The notes: generated from the sequence alone by a model not told the origin. 64,000 bases of DNA from Roseateles sp. DAIF2 (GCF_015624425.1 NZ_CP049919.1:3782001-3846000); one strand, 5' to 3'. Positions 17,548-26,866 are shown, counted from the first letter of the stretch. Numbers and translations are program-made.

Positions 17548-20541
17548 TCAGGCCAGCAGTTGGCGCTCCAGCAGGCGCGCGACATGGATCGCCTCGCGGC
17601 CCGCGCCGTCCTGGATCTGGTGCCGGCAGCTGGTGCCGTCGGCCACGACGATGGCGTCGGGCTGGGCGCGGATCGCCGGCAGCAGGCTCAGCTCGGCCAT
17701 CTGCATCGAGACCCGGTAATGCTTCGCCTCGTAGCCGAAGCTGCCCGCCATGCCGCAGCAGCTGCTCTCGATCAGCGCGGGCTCGGCGCCCGGGATCAGC
17801 TTCAGCACCTCCAGCACCGGCGCCACCGCGCCGAAGGCCTTCTGGTGGCAATGGCCGTGCAAGAGAATCGGTGCCTCGGCGGGCTTCAGCCGGGGCGCAA
17901 AGCGGCCGGCCTTGGCCTCGCGGGCCAGGAATTCCTCGAACAGCAGGGCCTGCTGGGCCACCCGCTCGGCCGGCTCGCCCAGGCCCAGCACCAGGGCCTC
18001 GTCGCGCAGGGTCAGGAGGCAGGACGGCTCCAGGCCGACGATCGCCACGCCGGCCTCGGCCAGCGGCAGCGCCGCATCGACCAGCGCGCGCAGCTTGGCC
18101 CGCGCCGCGTCGACCTGGCCGCTGACCAGATGGGTGCGGCCGCAGCAGTGATGGCCGCCATCCTTATCCTTGCGCAGCAGGTGCAGGGTGTAGCCGGCGG
18201 CCTTCAGCACGCGTGCGGCGGCCAGCGCGTTCTCCGTCTCGAAGCTGCCGTTGAAGGTGTCGACGAAGAGCACGGCCGCCTTCGGCGCCGCGGCCAGGGT
18301 GGTCGGCAGATCCGAGAACAGCGCGGCGTCCCCCGCATGCCGGGCGAAGAAGCTGTCGGCCCGCCAGCGCGGCAGGCTGCGCTTGGCCGAAAAACCCAGC
18401 GCCCATTCCATCAGCGCCGGCGCACGCAGATTGAACAGCCAGGGCAGGCGCGCGCCCCAGCGCGCATAGTCGGGCAGCGCGGCGACCAGCTTGTCCTTCA
18501 GGGTCCAGCCATGGCGCTGCTTGTAATGCGCCGTGAACTCGATCTTCATGCGCGCCATGTCCACGCCGGTCGGGCAGTCGCGCTTGCATCCCTTGCAGCC
18601 GACGCAGAGCTCCATCGTTTCTGCCATCGCCTCGCTGGTGAAGGCGCCCTCGCCCAACTGACCGGAAAGTGCCAGGCGCAGGGTGTTGGCGCGGCCGCGG
18701 GTCAGGTGCTGCTCGTCGCGGGTGACGCGGTAGCTGGGGCACATGGTGCCGGCGTCGAACTTGCGGCAATGGCCGTTGTTGTTGCACATCTCGACCGCCT
18801 TGGCGAAGCCGCCGGTCGTGTCGCCGCCTGTGCCGGGCGCGGTGGTCTGCTCGGTGACCGGGTCGTTCTGCACATCCCAGGCCGACCAGTCCAGCACCGG
18901 CTGCAGCGCGATGGTGCGGTAGGGCCTGGGCGCCGAGGCCGGCGGGAAGCGGAACAGCGCGCCATCGTCCATCTTCGGCGGGTCGATGATGCGGTTCGGC
19001 GCGAACAGGTTCAGCGGGTCCAGCTCCTGCTTGATCGCGCGCAGCGCCTCGTTGAGCCTGGGCCCGAACTGCCATTGCACCCATTCGCCGCGGCACAACC
19101 CGTCGCCATGCTCGCCGCTGTAGGCGCCCTTGTACTTGCGCACCAGGGCCGAAGCCTCCTCGGCGATCGCACGCATCTTGGCCGCACCGTCGCGCCGCAT
19201 GTCCAGGATCGGCCGCACATGCAGGGTCCCGACCGAGGCATGGGCATACCAGGTGCCGCGGCTGCCATGCTTGGCAAACACCTCGGTCAGCGCGTCGGTG
19301 TACTCGGCCAGATGGGCCAGCGGCACCGCGCAGTCCTCGATGAAGGAAACCGGCTTGCCGTCGCCCTTCAGGCTCATCATGATGTTGAGCCCGGCCTTGC
19401 GCACCTCCCAGAGGTTCTTCTGCGGCGATTCATGGGGCATCTCGACCACCGTGCCCGGCAGGCCCAGGTCGCCCATCAGCGCCATCAAGTCGGCCAGCCG
19501 CTTCAGCAGCGGCCCCTTCTCGGCGCCGGAGAACTCCACCAGCAGGATCGCCGCCGGGCGGCCGATCAGCGCGGTCTCGATCGTCGGCTTGAAGGCCGGG
19601 TTGGCCAGGCTCAGCTCGATCATCGTGCGGTCGACCAGCTCCACCGCGCTGGGGCCGAGCTTGACAATGTGCTGGGCCGCGTCCATCGCCGCGTGGAAGC
19701 TCTCGAAGTTGACGACGCCCAGCACCTTGGCGCGCGGCAGCTCCGCGAGCTGCAGGGTCAGGCTGCGCGTATAGGCCAAGGTGCCCTCGGAGCCGATCAG
19801 CAGATGCGCCAGATTCACGCTGCCGTCCGTGGTGTAGGGCCGCTCGTTCTGGCAGTCGAAGATATCCAGGTTGTAGCCGGCCACCCGGCGCAGCACCTTG
19901 GGCCAATGCGCGCGCAGTTCCTCGCGATGCGATTCGGCCAGGCCGCGCACGAAGTCCGCGATGCCGGCCGCGCGCCCGGCAAGACCCGACACCGGCCCGA
20001 ACTCCAGCAGCTCGCCGCTGGACAGCCAGGCGCTGGCGCCGACGACGTTGTGCACCATATTGCCGTAGGCGATCGAGCGCGAACCGCAGCTGTTGTTGCC
20101 GGCCATGCCGCCCAGGGTCGCCTGCGCGCTGGTCGAGACGTCGACCGGATACCAGAGCCCATGTTTCCTCAGCTGCGCATTCAGATGGTCCAGCACCAGG
20201 CCCGGCTCGACGGTGGCGCGGCGCTGCGCCAGGTCGACGTCCAGCACGCGGCGGAAATGCTTACTGTTGTCGATCACCAGGGCCGCGCCGACGGTCTGGC
20301 CGCACTGGCTGGTGCCGCCGCCGCGCGCCAGCACCGGCACCTTCAGATCGCGCGCGATGTCGATGGCCAGCGCGATGTCGCGCTCCTGCGTGGGCACGAA
20401 CACGCCCACCGGCATCTGCTGGTAGATCGAGGCGTCGGTGGCATAGCGCCCGCGCGAGCCGGCGTCGAAGCGCACCTCGCCTTCGGTCTCGGCGCGCAGG
20501 CGGCTTTCCAGCAGCACGCTGGTATCGGTGGCTTTGAGCAT
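17548..20541 (-). CDS. FAD-linked oxidase / Fe-S oxidoreductase fusion (YdiJ/D-2-hydroxyacid dehydrogenase type)
   Basis: A 997-residue fusion. The N-terminal half is a PCMH FAD-binding domain (VPVLARGGGTSQCGQTVG near residue 70) with an FAD-oxidase C domain. Then come 4Fe-4S motifs (CVGCKGCKRDCPTGVD near 645) and a GlpC/CCG-type C-terminus (LEPSCLLTL, LHGHCHQKAFG, ESSCCGMAGSFGYE). Such proteins oxidise 2-hydroxyacids such as D-2-hydroxyglutarate, D-lactate or glycolate and pass electrons to a membrane acceptor. It begins 5 bp after the gntR-type regulator gene, hence in one operon, and is divergent from a glyoxylate-type aminotransferase; a glycolate or hydroxyacid substrate is plausible but not shown. 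Confidence 0.9.
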   Translation of the reverse strand: MLKATDTSVLLESRLRAETEGEVRFDAGSRGRYATDASIYQQMPVGVFVPTQERDIALAIDIARDLKVPVLARGGGTSQCGQTVGAALVIDNSKHFRRVLDVDLAQRRATVEPGLVLDHLNAQLRKHGLWYPVDVSTSAQATLGGMAGNNSCGSRSIAYGNMVHNVVGASAWLSSGELLEFGPVSGLAGRAAGIADFVRGLAESHREELRAHWPKVLRRVAGYNLDIFDCQNERPYTTDGSVNLAHLLIGSEGTLAYTRSLTLQLAELPRAKVLGVVNFESFHAAMDAAQHIVKLGPSAVELVDRTMIELSLANPAFKPTIETALIGRPAAILLVEFSGAEKGPLLKRLADLMALMGDLGLPGTVVEMPHESPQKNLWEVRKAGLNIMMSLKGDGKPVSFIEDCAVPLAHLAEYTDALTEVFAKHGSRGTWYAHASVGTLHVRPILDMRRDGAAKMRAIAEEASALVRKYKGAYSGEHGDGLCRGEWVQWQFGPRLNEALRAIKQELDPLNLFAPNRIIDPPKMDDGALFRFPPASAPRPYRTIALQPVLDWSAWDVQNDPVTEQTTAPGTGGDTTGGFAKAVEMCNNNGHCRKFDAGTMCPSYRVTRDEQHLTRGRANTLRLALSGQLGEGAFTSEAMAETMELCVGCKGCKRDCPTGVDMARMKIEFTAHYKQRHGWTLKDKLVAALPDYARWGARLPWLFNLRAPALMEWALGFSAKRSLPRWRADSFFARHAGDAALFSDLPTTLAAAPKAAVLFVDTFNGSFETENALAAARVLKAAGYTLHLLRKDKDGGHHCCGRTHLVSGQVDAARAKLRALVDAALPLAEAGVAIVGLEPSCLLTLRDEALVLGLGEPAERVAQQALLFEEFLAREAKAGRFAPRLKPAEAPILLHGHCHQKAFGAVAPVLEVLKLIPGAEPALIESSCCGMAGSFGYEAKHYRVSMQMAELSLLPAIRAQPDAIVVADGTSCRHQIQDGAGREAIHVARLLERQLLA

Positions 20542-20546
20542 GGAAA

Positions 20547-21242
20547 TCAGCCTTGCCTGGCGTTCGGATAGATCTCGCCGGCGCGCATCAGCGCCAGCAC
20601 CGTGTCGCGCTTGGCCTGCACATGGGCGATCAGGATCGCGCGCAGCCGCGCGCCATCGCGAGCGCCCAGCGCCTCGACCATCTGCTCATGCTCGGCCAGC
20701 GCGCGGGCCCATTTGGCCTCGTCCTGGTTGGTGCGAAAGCGCAGCGACTGCACCCGCGCATTCAGCCGCGCGTAGGTCTGGGCCAGCACCGGATTGCCGG
20801 CCGCGGCATTGATGGCCGAATGGATCTGCGCGTTGAGCCGGTAGTAGCCGGAGAGGTCGCGCCGCGCATGGCAGGCCATCATCTCGTAATGCAGCGCGCG
20901 CAGCTCGGCGATGTCGGCATCGGTGATGCGCTCGGCCGCCAACGCGCCGGACAGGCCTTCCAGCTCGGCCAGCAGCTCGAACAGATGCCGCACATCGTCC
21001 TCCGACAGCTTCACCGCCACCGCGCCGCGATTCGGCAGCAGGTCCACCAGCCCCTCGGCCGCCAGCAGCTTGATCGCCTCGCGCAGCGGCGTGCGCGAGG
21101 AGATGTGCAGCTGCTCGCACAGCTCGCGCTCGTTGAGCTTGGCACCCGGCGCGATGCGCCCCTCCACCAGCAGGGTGCGCAGCCGCGCGGCCACCTGCTC
21201 ATGCTGGGCCAGGCGGGACATTTCGACGATCTCGGCACTCAT
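20547..21242 (-). CDS. GntR family transcriptional regulator (FadR/FCD type)
   Basis: A 231-residue regulator with an N-terminal winged helix (LRTLLVEGRIAPGAKLNERELCEQLHIS split over residues 20-50, then RTPLREAIKLLAAEGLV) and a C-terminal helical FCD ligand domain (LNAQIHSAINAAAGNPVLAQ near residue 140, acidic and His residues for metal). I start at MSAEIVEMSRL; the upstream in-frame ATG at 21365 would run through the operator region. It lies directly upstream of the FAD oxidoreductase gene and opposite the aminotransferase operon; the two palindromes in between are its likely targets. Confidence 0.9.
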   Translation of the reverse strand: MSAEIVEMSRLAQHEQVAARLRTLLVEGRIAPGAKLNERELCEQLHISSRTPLREAIKLLAAEGLVDLLPNRGAVAVKLSEDDVRHLFELLAELEGLSGALAAERITDADIAELRALHYEMMACHARRDLSGYYRLNAQIHSAINAAAGNPVLAQTYARLNARVQSLRFRTNQDEAKWARALAEHEQMVEALGARDGARLRAILIAHVQAKRDTVLALMRAGEIYPNARQG

Positions 21243-21265
21243 CGGTACAACTCCTTGTGTGACAG

Positions 21266-21279
21266 TTTTGCATGCAAAA
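21266..21279. promoter_or_regulatory. Palindromic operator, copy 1 (candidate GntR site)
   Basis: A perfect 14-bp palindrome TTTTGCATGCAAAA, 24 bp upstream of the gntR start. The same 14 bases recur at 21332-21345, with centres 66 bp apart (about six helical turns). AT-rich arms around a GC centre are usual for FadR-type GntR regulators. Confidence 0.7.
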
Positions 21280-21326
21280 TACCTCGAGTAAATCGCTTGA
21301 TTCACAGGGTTATCCAGCAGAGCAAT

Positions 21327-21350
21327 CCGAGTTTTGCATGCAAAACTCGG
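21327..21350. promoter_or_regulatory. Palindromic operator, copy 2 (candidate GntR site)
   Basis: A 24-bp perfect palindrome whose core TTTTGCATGCAAAA (21332-21345) is identical to copy 1 and is extended by CCGAG/CTCGG arms. It lies 33 bp upstream of the aminotransferase start, so binding would be expected to control that operon as well as the regulator's own. Confidence 0.75.
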
Positions 21351-21382
21351 TCGAGAACGCAGCAAGCCACGGAGTTTTTGCC

Positions 21383-22624
21383 ATGTCCCTGAAGCTCGAC
21401 TTCCACCCCACCGGCCGGCATTTCCTGCAGATCCCCGGCCCCAGCCCGGTGCCGGACCGCATCCTGCGTGCGATGAGCCTGCCCACCATCGACCACCGCG
21501 GTCCCGAGTTCGGCGCCCTGGGTCGGCGCCTGCTGGCCGAGATCCGGCCGCTGTTCAAGACGCAGCAGCCGGTCGTGATCTATCCCGGCTCCGGCACCGG
21601 CGCCTGGGAAGCCGCGCTGGCCAATGTGCTGAGCCCCGGCGATGCGGTGCTGATGTACGAGACCGGCCATTTCGCCGCGCTGTGGGCCAAGCTGGCGACC
21701 CGCCTGGGCCTGCAGCCCGAGATCCTGACCTGGGCCGGCGAGGACGAGCATCTGCCGCATGCGCCCGGCTGGCGTCGCGGCGTGCAGGCCGAGCTGATCG
21801 AGGCGCGGCTGAAGAAGGACACCGAGAAGAAGATCAAGGCCGTCTGCGTCGTGCACAACGAGACCTCGACCGGCGTCACCTCCGACATCGCCGCGGTGCG
21901 CCGCGCGATCGATGCGGCCGGCCATCCGGCCCTGCTGCTGGTCGACACGATCTCGGGCCTGGGCAGCGCCGACTACCGCCATGACGAATGGGGCGTCGAT
22001 GTCACGATCAGCGGCTCGCAGAAGGGCCTGATGATGCCGCCCGGCATCGGCTTCAACGTGCCCTCGGCGCGCGCGATCGAGGCCTCGAATAGCGCCAAGC
22101 TGCCCAAGGCCTACTGGGCCTGGGACGAGATGCTGGAGATGAACAAGGACGGTTACTGGCCCAGCACGCCCAACACCAACCTGCTCTACGGTCTCTCGGA
22201 GGCGCTGGCCATGCTGCGCGAGGAGGGGCTGGACGCGGTGTTCGCGCGCCACCAGCGCTGGGCCGCCGGCGTGCGCGCCGCGGTCAACGCCTGGGGCCTG
22301 CCCATCCAGTGCGCCGACCCGGCGGTCTATTCGCCGGTGCTGACCGGCGTGATCATGCCGGTCGGCGTCGATGCCGACGCGGTGCGCAAGCTGATCTACG
22401 AGCGCTTCGACCTCTCGCTGGGCACCGGCCTGGGCAAGCTGAAGGGCCGCATGTTCCGCATCGGCCATCTCGGCGACAGCAACGACCTGACCCTGGTCGC
22501 CACCCTGGCCGGCTGCGAGATGGGCCTGCGGCTGGCCGGCGTCAAGCTCAAGGACAGCGGCCTGCCGGCGGCGATGGCGTTTTTCGCCGAACATCCGGTC
22601 CCCGCATTGAAGACCAAGGATTGA
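21383..22624 (+). CDS. Class V aminotransferase (serine/alanine-glyoxylate type)
   Basis: A 413-residue PLP enzyme like serine-glyoxylate or alanine-glyoxylate aminotransferases. The N-terminus HFLQIPGPSPVPDRIL is diagnostic, followed by YPGSGTGAWEAALANVLSPG near residue 70, NETSTGV near 155, DTISGLGS near 190 and the PLP lysine in TISGSQKGLMMPPG near residue 216. The start MSLKLDFHPTGRH has GGAG nine bases upstream. It heads an operon with an FAH-family gene and a Bug-type binder, under the palindrome-containing promoter. The amino donor is not evident; ureidoglycine is another possible donor in this family. Confidence 0.9.
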   Translation: MSLKLDFHPTGRHFLQIPGPSPVPDRILRAMSLPTIDHRGPEFGALGRRLLAEIRPLFKTQQPVVIYPGSGTGAWEAALANVLSPGDAVLMYETGHFAALWAKLATRLGLQPEILTWAGEDEHLPHAPGWRRGVQAELIEARLKKDTEKKIKAVCVVHNETSTGVTSDIAAVRRAIDAAGHPALLLVDTISGLGSADYRHDEWGVDVTISGSQKGLMMPPGIGFNVPSARAIEASNSAKLPKAYWAWDEMLEMNKDGYWPSTPNTNLLYGLSEALAMLREEGLDAVFARHQRWAAGVRAAVNAWGLPIQCADPAVYSPVLTGVIMPVGVDADAVRKLIYERFDLSLGTGLGKLKGRMFRIGHLGDSNDLTLVATLAGCEMGLRLAGVKLKDSGLPAAMAFFAEHPVPALKTKD

Positions 22625-22627
22625 GAT

Positions 22628-23374
22628 TTGGACCCGCATGATTTGGCGCGCCGGCTGGCCGCCGCCTGGGACAGCGCCCCGATCACCCTGCCGGCGGCGT
22701 TGCTGCCTCCCGACGCCGGCGCCGCCCATGCCGCGCAACACCTGACCCTGGCCGAGCGCGGCTGGCGCCTGGGCGCCTGGAAGGTCGGCGCCAAGACGGC
22801 CGACGGCCCGGCCCAGGGCGCGCCGCTGCCGCCGGCGTTGCCCAGCCCGGCCAGCCTGCCTTATGCGCGGCGTGACCGCTTCATCGGCCTGGAGCTGGAG
22901 ATCGCCTTTCGCATCGGTCGGCGCTTCGAGGCGCGCGCGACGCCCTACACGCAGGACGAGGTGCTGGCTGGTGTCGACGGGGTCTGCGCCGCGATCGAGC
23001 TGGTGGCCAGCCGCCAGGCCCTGGGCGCCGAGCCGCTGAGCGCCTGGGCCCAGCTGGCCGATCTGCAGAACCATGGCGCGCTGATCGCCGGCGCCTGCGT
23101 CCCCTATGACCCCGCCCTGCCCTTCGCGGCGCCGGCGCTGAGCTGGCAGTTCGAGGGTCGCGACATCGCACCGCCCCAACCGGCCAACCCGGCCGGCGAT
23201 CCGCGCCGCCTGCTGGCCTGGGTCGTCAACCACAGCCTCGCGCAGGGCGTGCCGGTCGAGCCCGGCGTCCTGATCACCACCGGTACCTACACCGGCGCCG
23301 TGCTGCCCGAAGGCCCCGGCAGCGCCATCGGCCGCATCGCCGGCCTGCCACCCGTCCAGTTGATCCTGATGTAG
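22628..23374 (+). CDS. FAH family 2-keto-4-pentenoate hydratase-like protein
   Basis: A 248-residue protein of the fumarylacetoacetate hydrolase/hydratase fold. Motifs include WRLGAWKVGAKT near residue 45, the metal-binding FIGLELEIAFRIG near 85 (Glu-x-Glu), CAAIELVASR near 120 and TTGTYTGAVLPEGPG near 218. The start is TTG, three bases after the aminotransferase stop, so translation is probably coupled. Members act as hydratases or decarboxylases on 2-oxoacids; combined with the aminotransferase this suggests catabolism of a short oxo/hydroxy acid. The precise reaction is unknown. Confidence 0.82.
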   Translation: MDPHDLARRLAAAWDSAPITLPAALLPPDAGAAHAAQHLTLAERGWRLGAWKVGAKTADGPAQGAPLPPALPSPASLPYARRDRFIGLELEIAFRIGRRFEARATPYTQDEVLAGVDGVCAAIELVASRQALGAEPLSAWAQLADLQNHGALIAGACVPYDPALPFAAPALSWQFEGRDIAPPQPANPAGDPRRLLAWVVNHSLAQGVPVEPGVLITTGTYTGAVLPEGPGSAIGRIAGLPPVQLILM

Positions 23375-23416
23375 TAGCAGTTCCATTCGCCACACCACCA
23401 CAGAGGAGACAAGCGC

Positions 23417-24421
23417 ATGACGACCCACAAGATCAGAAGAAGGAGCGTGATCCAGGCCGCAGGGGCCGCGGCGGCCGCCGGCCTGCTGGGCTCGGCGCCG
23501 CGCGCGGCGCTGGCGCAGGACTGGCCGAGCGGCCCGGTGCGCATCATCGTCGGCTTCCCGCCCGGTGGTGGCACCGATGCGCTGGCCCGGGTCGTCGGGC
23601 AGAAGCTGTCGGTGATGTGGAACCAGCAGGTGCTGATCGAGAACAAGGCCGGCGTCGCCGGCGTGCTGGCGGCCGAATACGTGGCCCAGCAGCCGGCCGA
23701 TGGCAGCGTGCTGCTGATGGCCCATATCAACAGCCATGCGCTGGCGCCCAGCCTGCAGCCCAAGCTGCGCTACAGCATCGAGCGCGACTTCACACCCATC
23801 GTGCTGGTCGGCGTCACGCCCAATCTGCTGATCGCGCAGGCCGGCGCCCCGGCCAAAAACGTCAAGGACATCGTCGCCCAGTGCAAGGCCGAACCCGGCA
23901 AGATCAGCTTCGGCTCGGCCGGCCAGGGCTCGGCCCAGCATCTGGCGCTGGAGATGTTCAAGCAGCAGGCCAAGGTCGATGCGCTGCACATCCCCTACAA
24001 GGGCAGCGCCCCGGCGCTGACCGACCTGATGGGCGGCCAGATCCAGTATGTGTTCGAGACCATGACCGCCGCGACGCCGCATGTGAAGGGCGGCAAGGTG
24101 GTGGCGATCGCGCAGACGCGCACCAAGCGCGCCAAGAGCTACCCCAATGTGCCGACCATGGCCGAGCAGGGCTTCCCCGGCTTCGAGGCCACCACCTGGT
24201 ACGGTCTGGCCGGCCCCGGCAAGCTGCCGCCGGCCGTGGTGCAGAAGATCAACCGCGACGTCAACACCGTGCTGGCGATGCCCGATGTGCAGGAAAAGCT
24301 GGACCAGTACGGCGCCGAGGACGGCGGCGGCTCGGCCGACAAGTTCAAGCGCTTCATCGAGAGCGAGACCGCCAAATGGGCCAAGGTCGTGAAGGACGGC
24401 AAGGTCACGGTCGACAGCTGA
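23417..24421 (+). CDS. Bug family (TctC-like) periplasmic solute-binding protein
   Basis: A 334-residue extracytoplasmic binder. The N-terminus has a twin-arginine-like signal (RRRSVIQAAGAAAAAG) with cleavage near ALAQ-D. The Bug signature VRIIVGFPPGGGTDALARVV follows near residue 42, with ENKAGVAGVLAAEYVA near 77 and FGSAGQGSAQHLALEMFK near 172. Bug proteins bind carboxylates and are greatly expanded in Burkholderiales, usually without linked permeases, as here. A GGAG ribosome-binding site lies 8 bp upstream of the ATG. Ligand unknown; context suggests an organic acid feeding the linked enzymes. Confidence 0.93.
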   Translation: MTTHKIRRRSVIQAAGAAAAAGLLGSAPRAALAQDWPSGPVRIIVGFPPGGGTDALARVVGQKLSVMWNQQVLIENKAGVAGVLAAEYVAQQPADGSVLLMAHINSHALAPSLQPKLRYSIERDFTPIVLVGVTPNLLIAQAGAPAKNVKDIVAQCKAEPGKISFGSAGQGSAQHLALEMFKQQAKVDALHIPYKGSAPALTDLMGGQIQYVFETMTAATPHVKGGKVVAIAQTRTKRAKSYPNVPTMAEQGFPGFEATTWYGLAGPGKLPPAVVQKINRDVNTVLAMPDVQEKLDQYGAEDGGGSADKFKRFIESETAKWAKVVKDGKVTVDS

Positions 24422-24499
24422 GGCCCGACCTGGAGCCGGGACTCTAAAGACGGGTTTGCCCCGCGCCGCATGCCGGGGCGGCAGGCCTAGACTGCCGCC

Positions 24500-25750
24500 A
24501 TGCTGAACCCCATCGTCTACGCGGTCCCGGTCTTCCTGCTGCTGATGCTGCTGGAGTTCGCCTGGAGCCGGCGGCGCGGCGAGACCGTCTACCGCGCGGC
24601 CGACACCGTCTCCAGCCTGTCGCTGGGCATCATCAGCCAGTTGGTCGCGGTCTTCACCCAGCTGCTGATGCTGGGCATCTACGGCTGGCTGTGGCAGCAC
24701 GCCGCGCTGCTGCCCGAATGGTCGCTCGGCTCGCCCTGGGCCTGGGCCGGCGCGCTGCTGATCTACGACTTCCTCTACTACTGGAAGCACCGGCTGGGCC
24801 ATGAGGTCGCGGTCCTGTGGGCCGCCCATGTGGTGCACCACAGCAGCGAGGAATACAACCTCAGCACCGCGCTGCGCCAGACCGGCAGCGACTTTCTGCT
24901 CGGCTGGGTGTTCTACCTGCCGATGGCCCTCTTGGGCGTGCCGCCGCTGATGTTCGTCGTCGTCGGCCTGATCGACCTGCTCTACCAGTTCTGGGTCCAC
25001 ACCCGCCTGGTCGGCAGGCTGGGCTGGTTCGACCGCGTCTTCGTCTCGCCCTCCAACCACCGCGTGCACCATGGCCAGAACGACTACTGCCTGGACCGCA
25101 ACTACGGCGGCATCCTGATCCTGTGGGACCGGCTGTTCGGCAGCTTCGTCGAGGAGCGCGACGGCGAGCCCATCGTCTACGGCGTGCGGGGCCAGCTGAA
25201 GAGCTGGAACCCCTGGACCGCGAACCTGCGCAGCTACGCCGACCTCTGGCGCGACGCCCGGCTGGCCGACAACTGGGCGGACCGGCTGACGATCTGGTGG
25301 CGCTCGCCCAACTGGCGTCCGGCCGCGGCGCTGCGCGCGCTGCCCAAGCCGCGGCCCGACCTGAGCCGCTTCCAGCGCTATGCACCGGCGCTGGCCCCGG
25401 GCATGGCCGCCTATGGCCTGCTGCAGCTCGGCCCGCTGCTGCTGCTGGGCGTCTATTTCCTCGCGGTGCAGCCGCGGCTGGCGCCGCCGCTCGCGCTGGG
25501 CGCGGCCCTGGCCCTGCTGCTGCAGCTGGTGCTGCTGAGCCGCCTGCTGGAGGGCAACAGCCGCCTGGGCGAGGGCCTGCGCCTGCTGGCGCTGGGCGCC
25601 TGGGCCGGCGCGCAGCTCTGGCGGGGTCAGGCCTTGCTCGGCGCCGGCCCCTGGCTGTGGGTGCTGTGCCTGGCGGCCGCGCTGGCCGGCCTGCTCTGGC
25701 TGGCCCGGCCAAGTAGCGCGGCGGGCCAGACCGGCCGCGCGCTTCCGTAG
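24500..25750 (+). CDS. Sterol desaturase / fatty acid hydroxylase family membrane protein
   Basis: A 416-residue membrane protein with the di-iron histidine boxes of the family: HRLGHE near residue 97, HVVHHSSEEYNLSTALR near 113-116 and HRVHHGQN near 188. Several N-terminal and C-terminal hydrophobic helices surround the catalytic core; the extra C-terminal segment (residues about 310-410) is four-helix-like. Related bacterial enzymes hydroxylate or desaturate lipids, and some are alkylglycerol monooxygenase-like. Substrate unknown. It stands 51 bp before the glycosyltransferase gene on the same strand. Confidence 0.87.
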   Translation: MLNPIVYAVPVFLLLMLLEFAWSRRRGETVYRAADTVSSLSLGIISQLVAVFTQLLMLGIYGWLWQHAALLPEWSLGSPWAWAGALLIYDFLYYWKHRLGHEVAVLWAAHVVHHSSEEYNLSTALRQTGSDFLLGWVFYLPMALLGVPPLMFVVVGLIDLLYQFWVHTRLVGRLGWFDRVFVSPSNHRVHHGQNDYCLDRNYGGILILWDRLFGSFVEERDGEPIVYGVRGQLKSWNPWTANLRSYADLWRDARLADNWADRLTIWWRSPNWRPAAALRALPKPRPDLSRFQRYAPALAPGMAAYGLLQLGPLLLLGVYFLAVQPRLAPPLALGAALALLLQLVLLSRLLEGNSRLGEGLRLLALGAWAGAQLWRGQALLGAGPWLWVLCLAAALAGLLWLARPSSAAGQTGRALP

Positions 25751-25801
25751 AATTTGCCCTCCGTCGCGATTTGCCGCGCCCCGACGCGCGCCTGCCCCAA
25801 G

Positions 25802-26866
25802 ATGACCTCCGCCCCCTCGCCGCTCACCATCGTCCATGTGGTCTTCTCCTCGCGCGTCGCCGGCGGGGAGCGCCATTGCCTGGACCTGGCCGAGGCCCAG
25901 GCCGCGCTGGGACACAAGGTGCATGTGGTCGGCCCGCGCCGCTCGGCCCTGGCCGGCGCGGTCGCGCCGGGCGTGCGGTACCACGGCCTGGCCCTGCCGC
26001 TGCTGCGCGGCTGGCGGCTTCGCCGGGTCGTGCGCCGGCTCGGCGCCCAGGTCTGCCATGCGCATCTGGGCCCGGCCTGCAAGGCGACCGCGACCCTCGG
26101 CCCCGAGGTGGCCCGCGTCGGCACCCTGCATGTGGGCTACAAGGAACATCACCACGCCAAGCTGGACGGCGTGATCTGCGTCAACCAGGCCCAGCGGCAG
26201 CGCCTGAGCGCCTACCGCGGGCGCCACCGCGTCGTCTACAACTGGGCCCCCGAGCCCACCCAGGCCTCACAAGCCAGCGGCCCGGGCCTGCGCCAGGAGC
26301 TGGGCCTGCGGCCGGAGCAGTTGCTGGTCGGCTCGGTCGGCCGCCTGCATCCGGCCAAGGGCTTCGACCTGCTGATGCTCGCCTTCTCGGCCCAGGCGCC
26401 GGCGGACGCGGTGCTGGCCATCCTGGGCGAGGGCAAGCAGCGCGAGGAGCTGGAGCCGCTGGCCGCGGCCGATCCGCGCATCCGCCTGCTGGGCTTTCGC
26501 ACCGATGTCGACGCGGCGCTGCGCTCGCTGGACCTGTTCGTCTCGGCCTCGCGCGAGGAAGCCTTCCCGCTGGCCATCCTGGAGGCGATGCGCGCCGGCG
26601 TGCCGGTGATCTCGACCCAGACCCAGGGCCCGACCGAGATGCTGGACCAGCAGCCCGCGACCCTGGTGCCGATCGAGGATGTCGAGGCCCTGGGCCGCGC
26701 GATCCGCGAGCAGCTCGAGCGCATCCGCGCGGTGCCGCGCGAGCAGCGCCGGCCGGTGGCCTATGAGCTCTCGCGCTACGACCGCCGGCAGTCGGTCGCG
26801 CAGATCCTGGACTTCTACCGCGAGCTGATCGACCTGACGAACGGCGGGAGCAGCCACCATGTTTAA
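25802..26866 (+). CDS. GT4 family glycosyltransferase
   Basis: A 354-residue GT-B glycosyltransferase. The N-terminus ITIVHVV-type strand and RVAGGERHCLDLAEAQAALG form the acceptor-side motif. The C-terminal half has LLVGSVGRLHPAKGFDLLM near residue 175, ILGEGKQREELEPLAA near 205 and the E-x7-E donor motif SASREEAFPLAILEAMRAG near 250. I start at MTSAPSPLTIVHVV, as an upstream ATG adds no family sequence. It overlaps the next gene by 8 bp, so the two act together. Glycan unknown. Confidence 0.9.
   Translation: MTSAPSPLTIVHVVFSSRVAGGERHCLDLAEAQAALGHKVHVVGPRRSALAGAVAPGVRYHGLALPLLRGWRLRRVVRRLGAQVCHAHLGPACKATATLGPEVARVGTLHVGYKEHHHAKLDGVICVNQAQRQRLSAYRGRHRVVYNWAPEPTQASQASGPGLRQELGLRPEQLLVGSVGRLHPAKGFDLLMLAFSAQAPADAVLAILGEGKQREELEPLAAADPRIRLLGFRTDVDAALRSLDLFVSASREEAFPLAILEAMRAGVPVISTQTQGPTEMLDQQPATLVPIEDVEALGRAIREQLERIRAVPREQRRPVAYELSRYDRRQSVAQILDFYRELIDLTNGGSSHHV

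Noticed and set aside
17461..20571. A 1036-codon plus-strand open frame opposite the FAD/Fe-S oxidoreductase gene
   Set aside because: The Gln/Arg/His-rich translation has no motifs, while the minus-strand frame has FAD and Fe-S signatures throughout.
21302..26227. A 1641-codon open frame on the minus strand, opposite the aminotransferase, FAH, Bug and hydroxylase genes
   Set aside because: It is a by-product of high-GC third-position bias; the plus-strand genes have clear family motifs, and the antisense translation is low-complexity with no domain.
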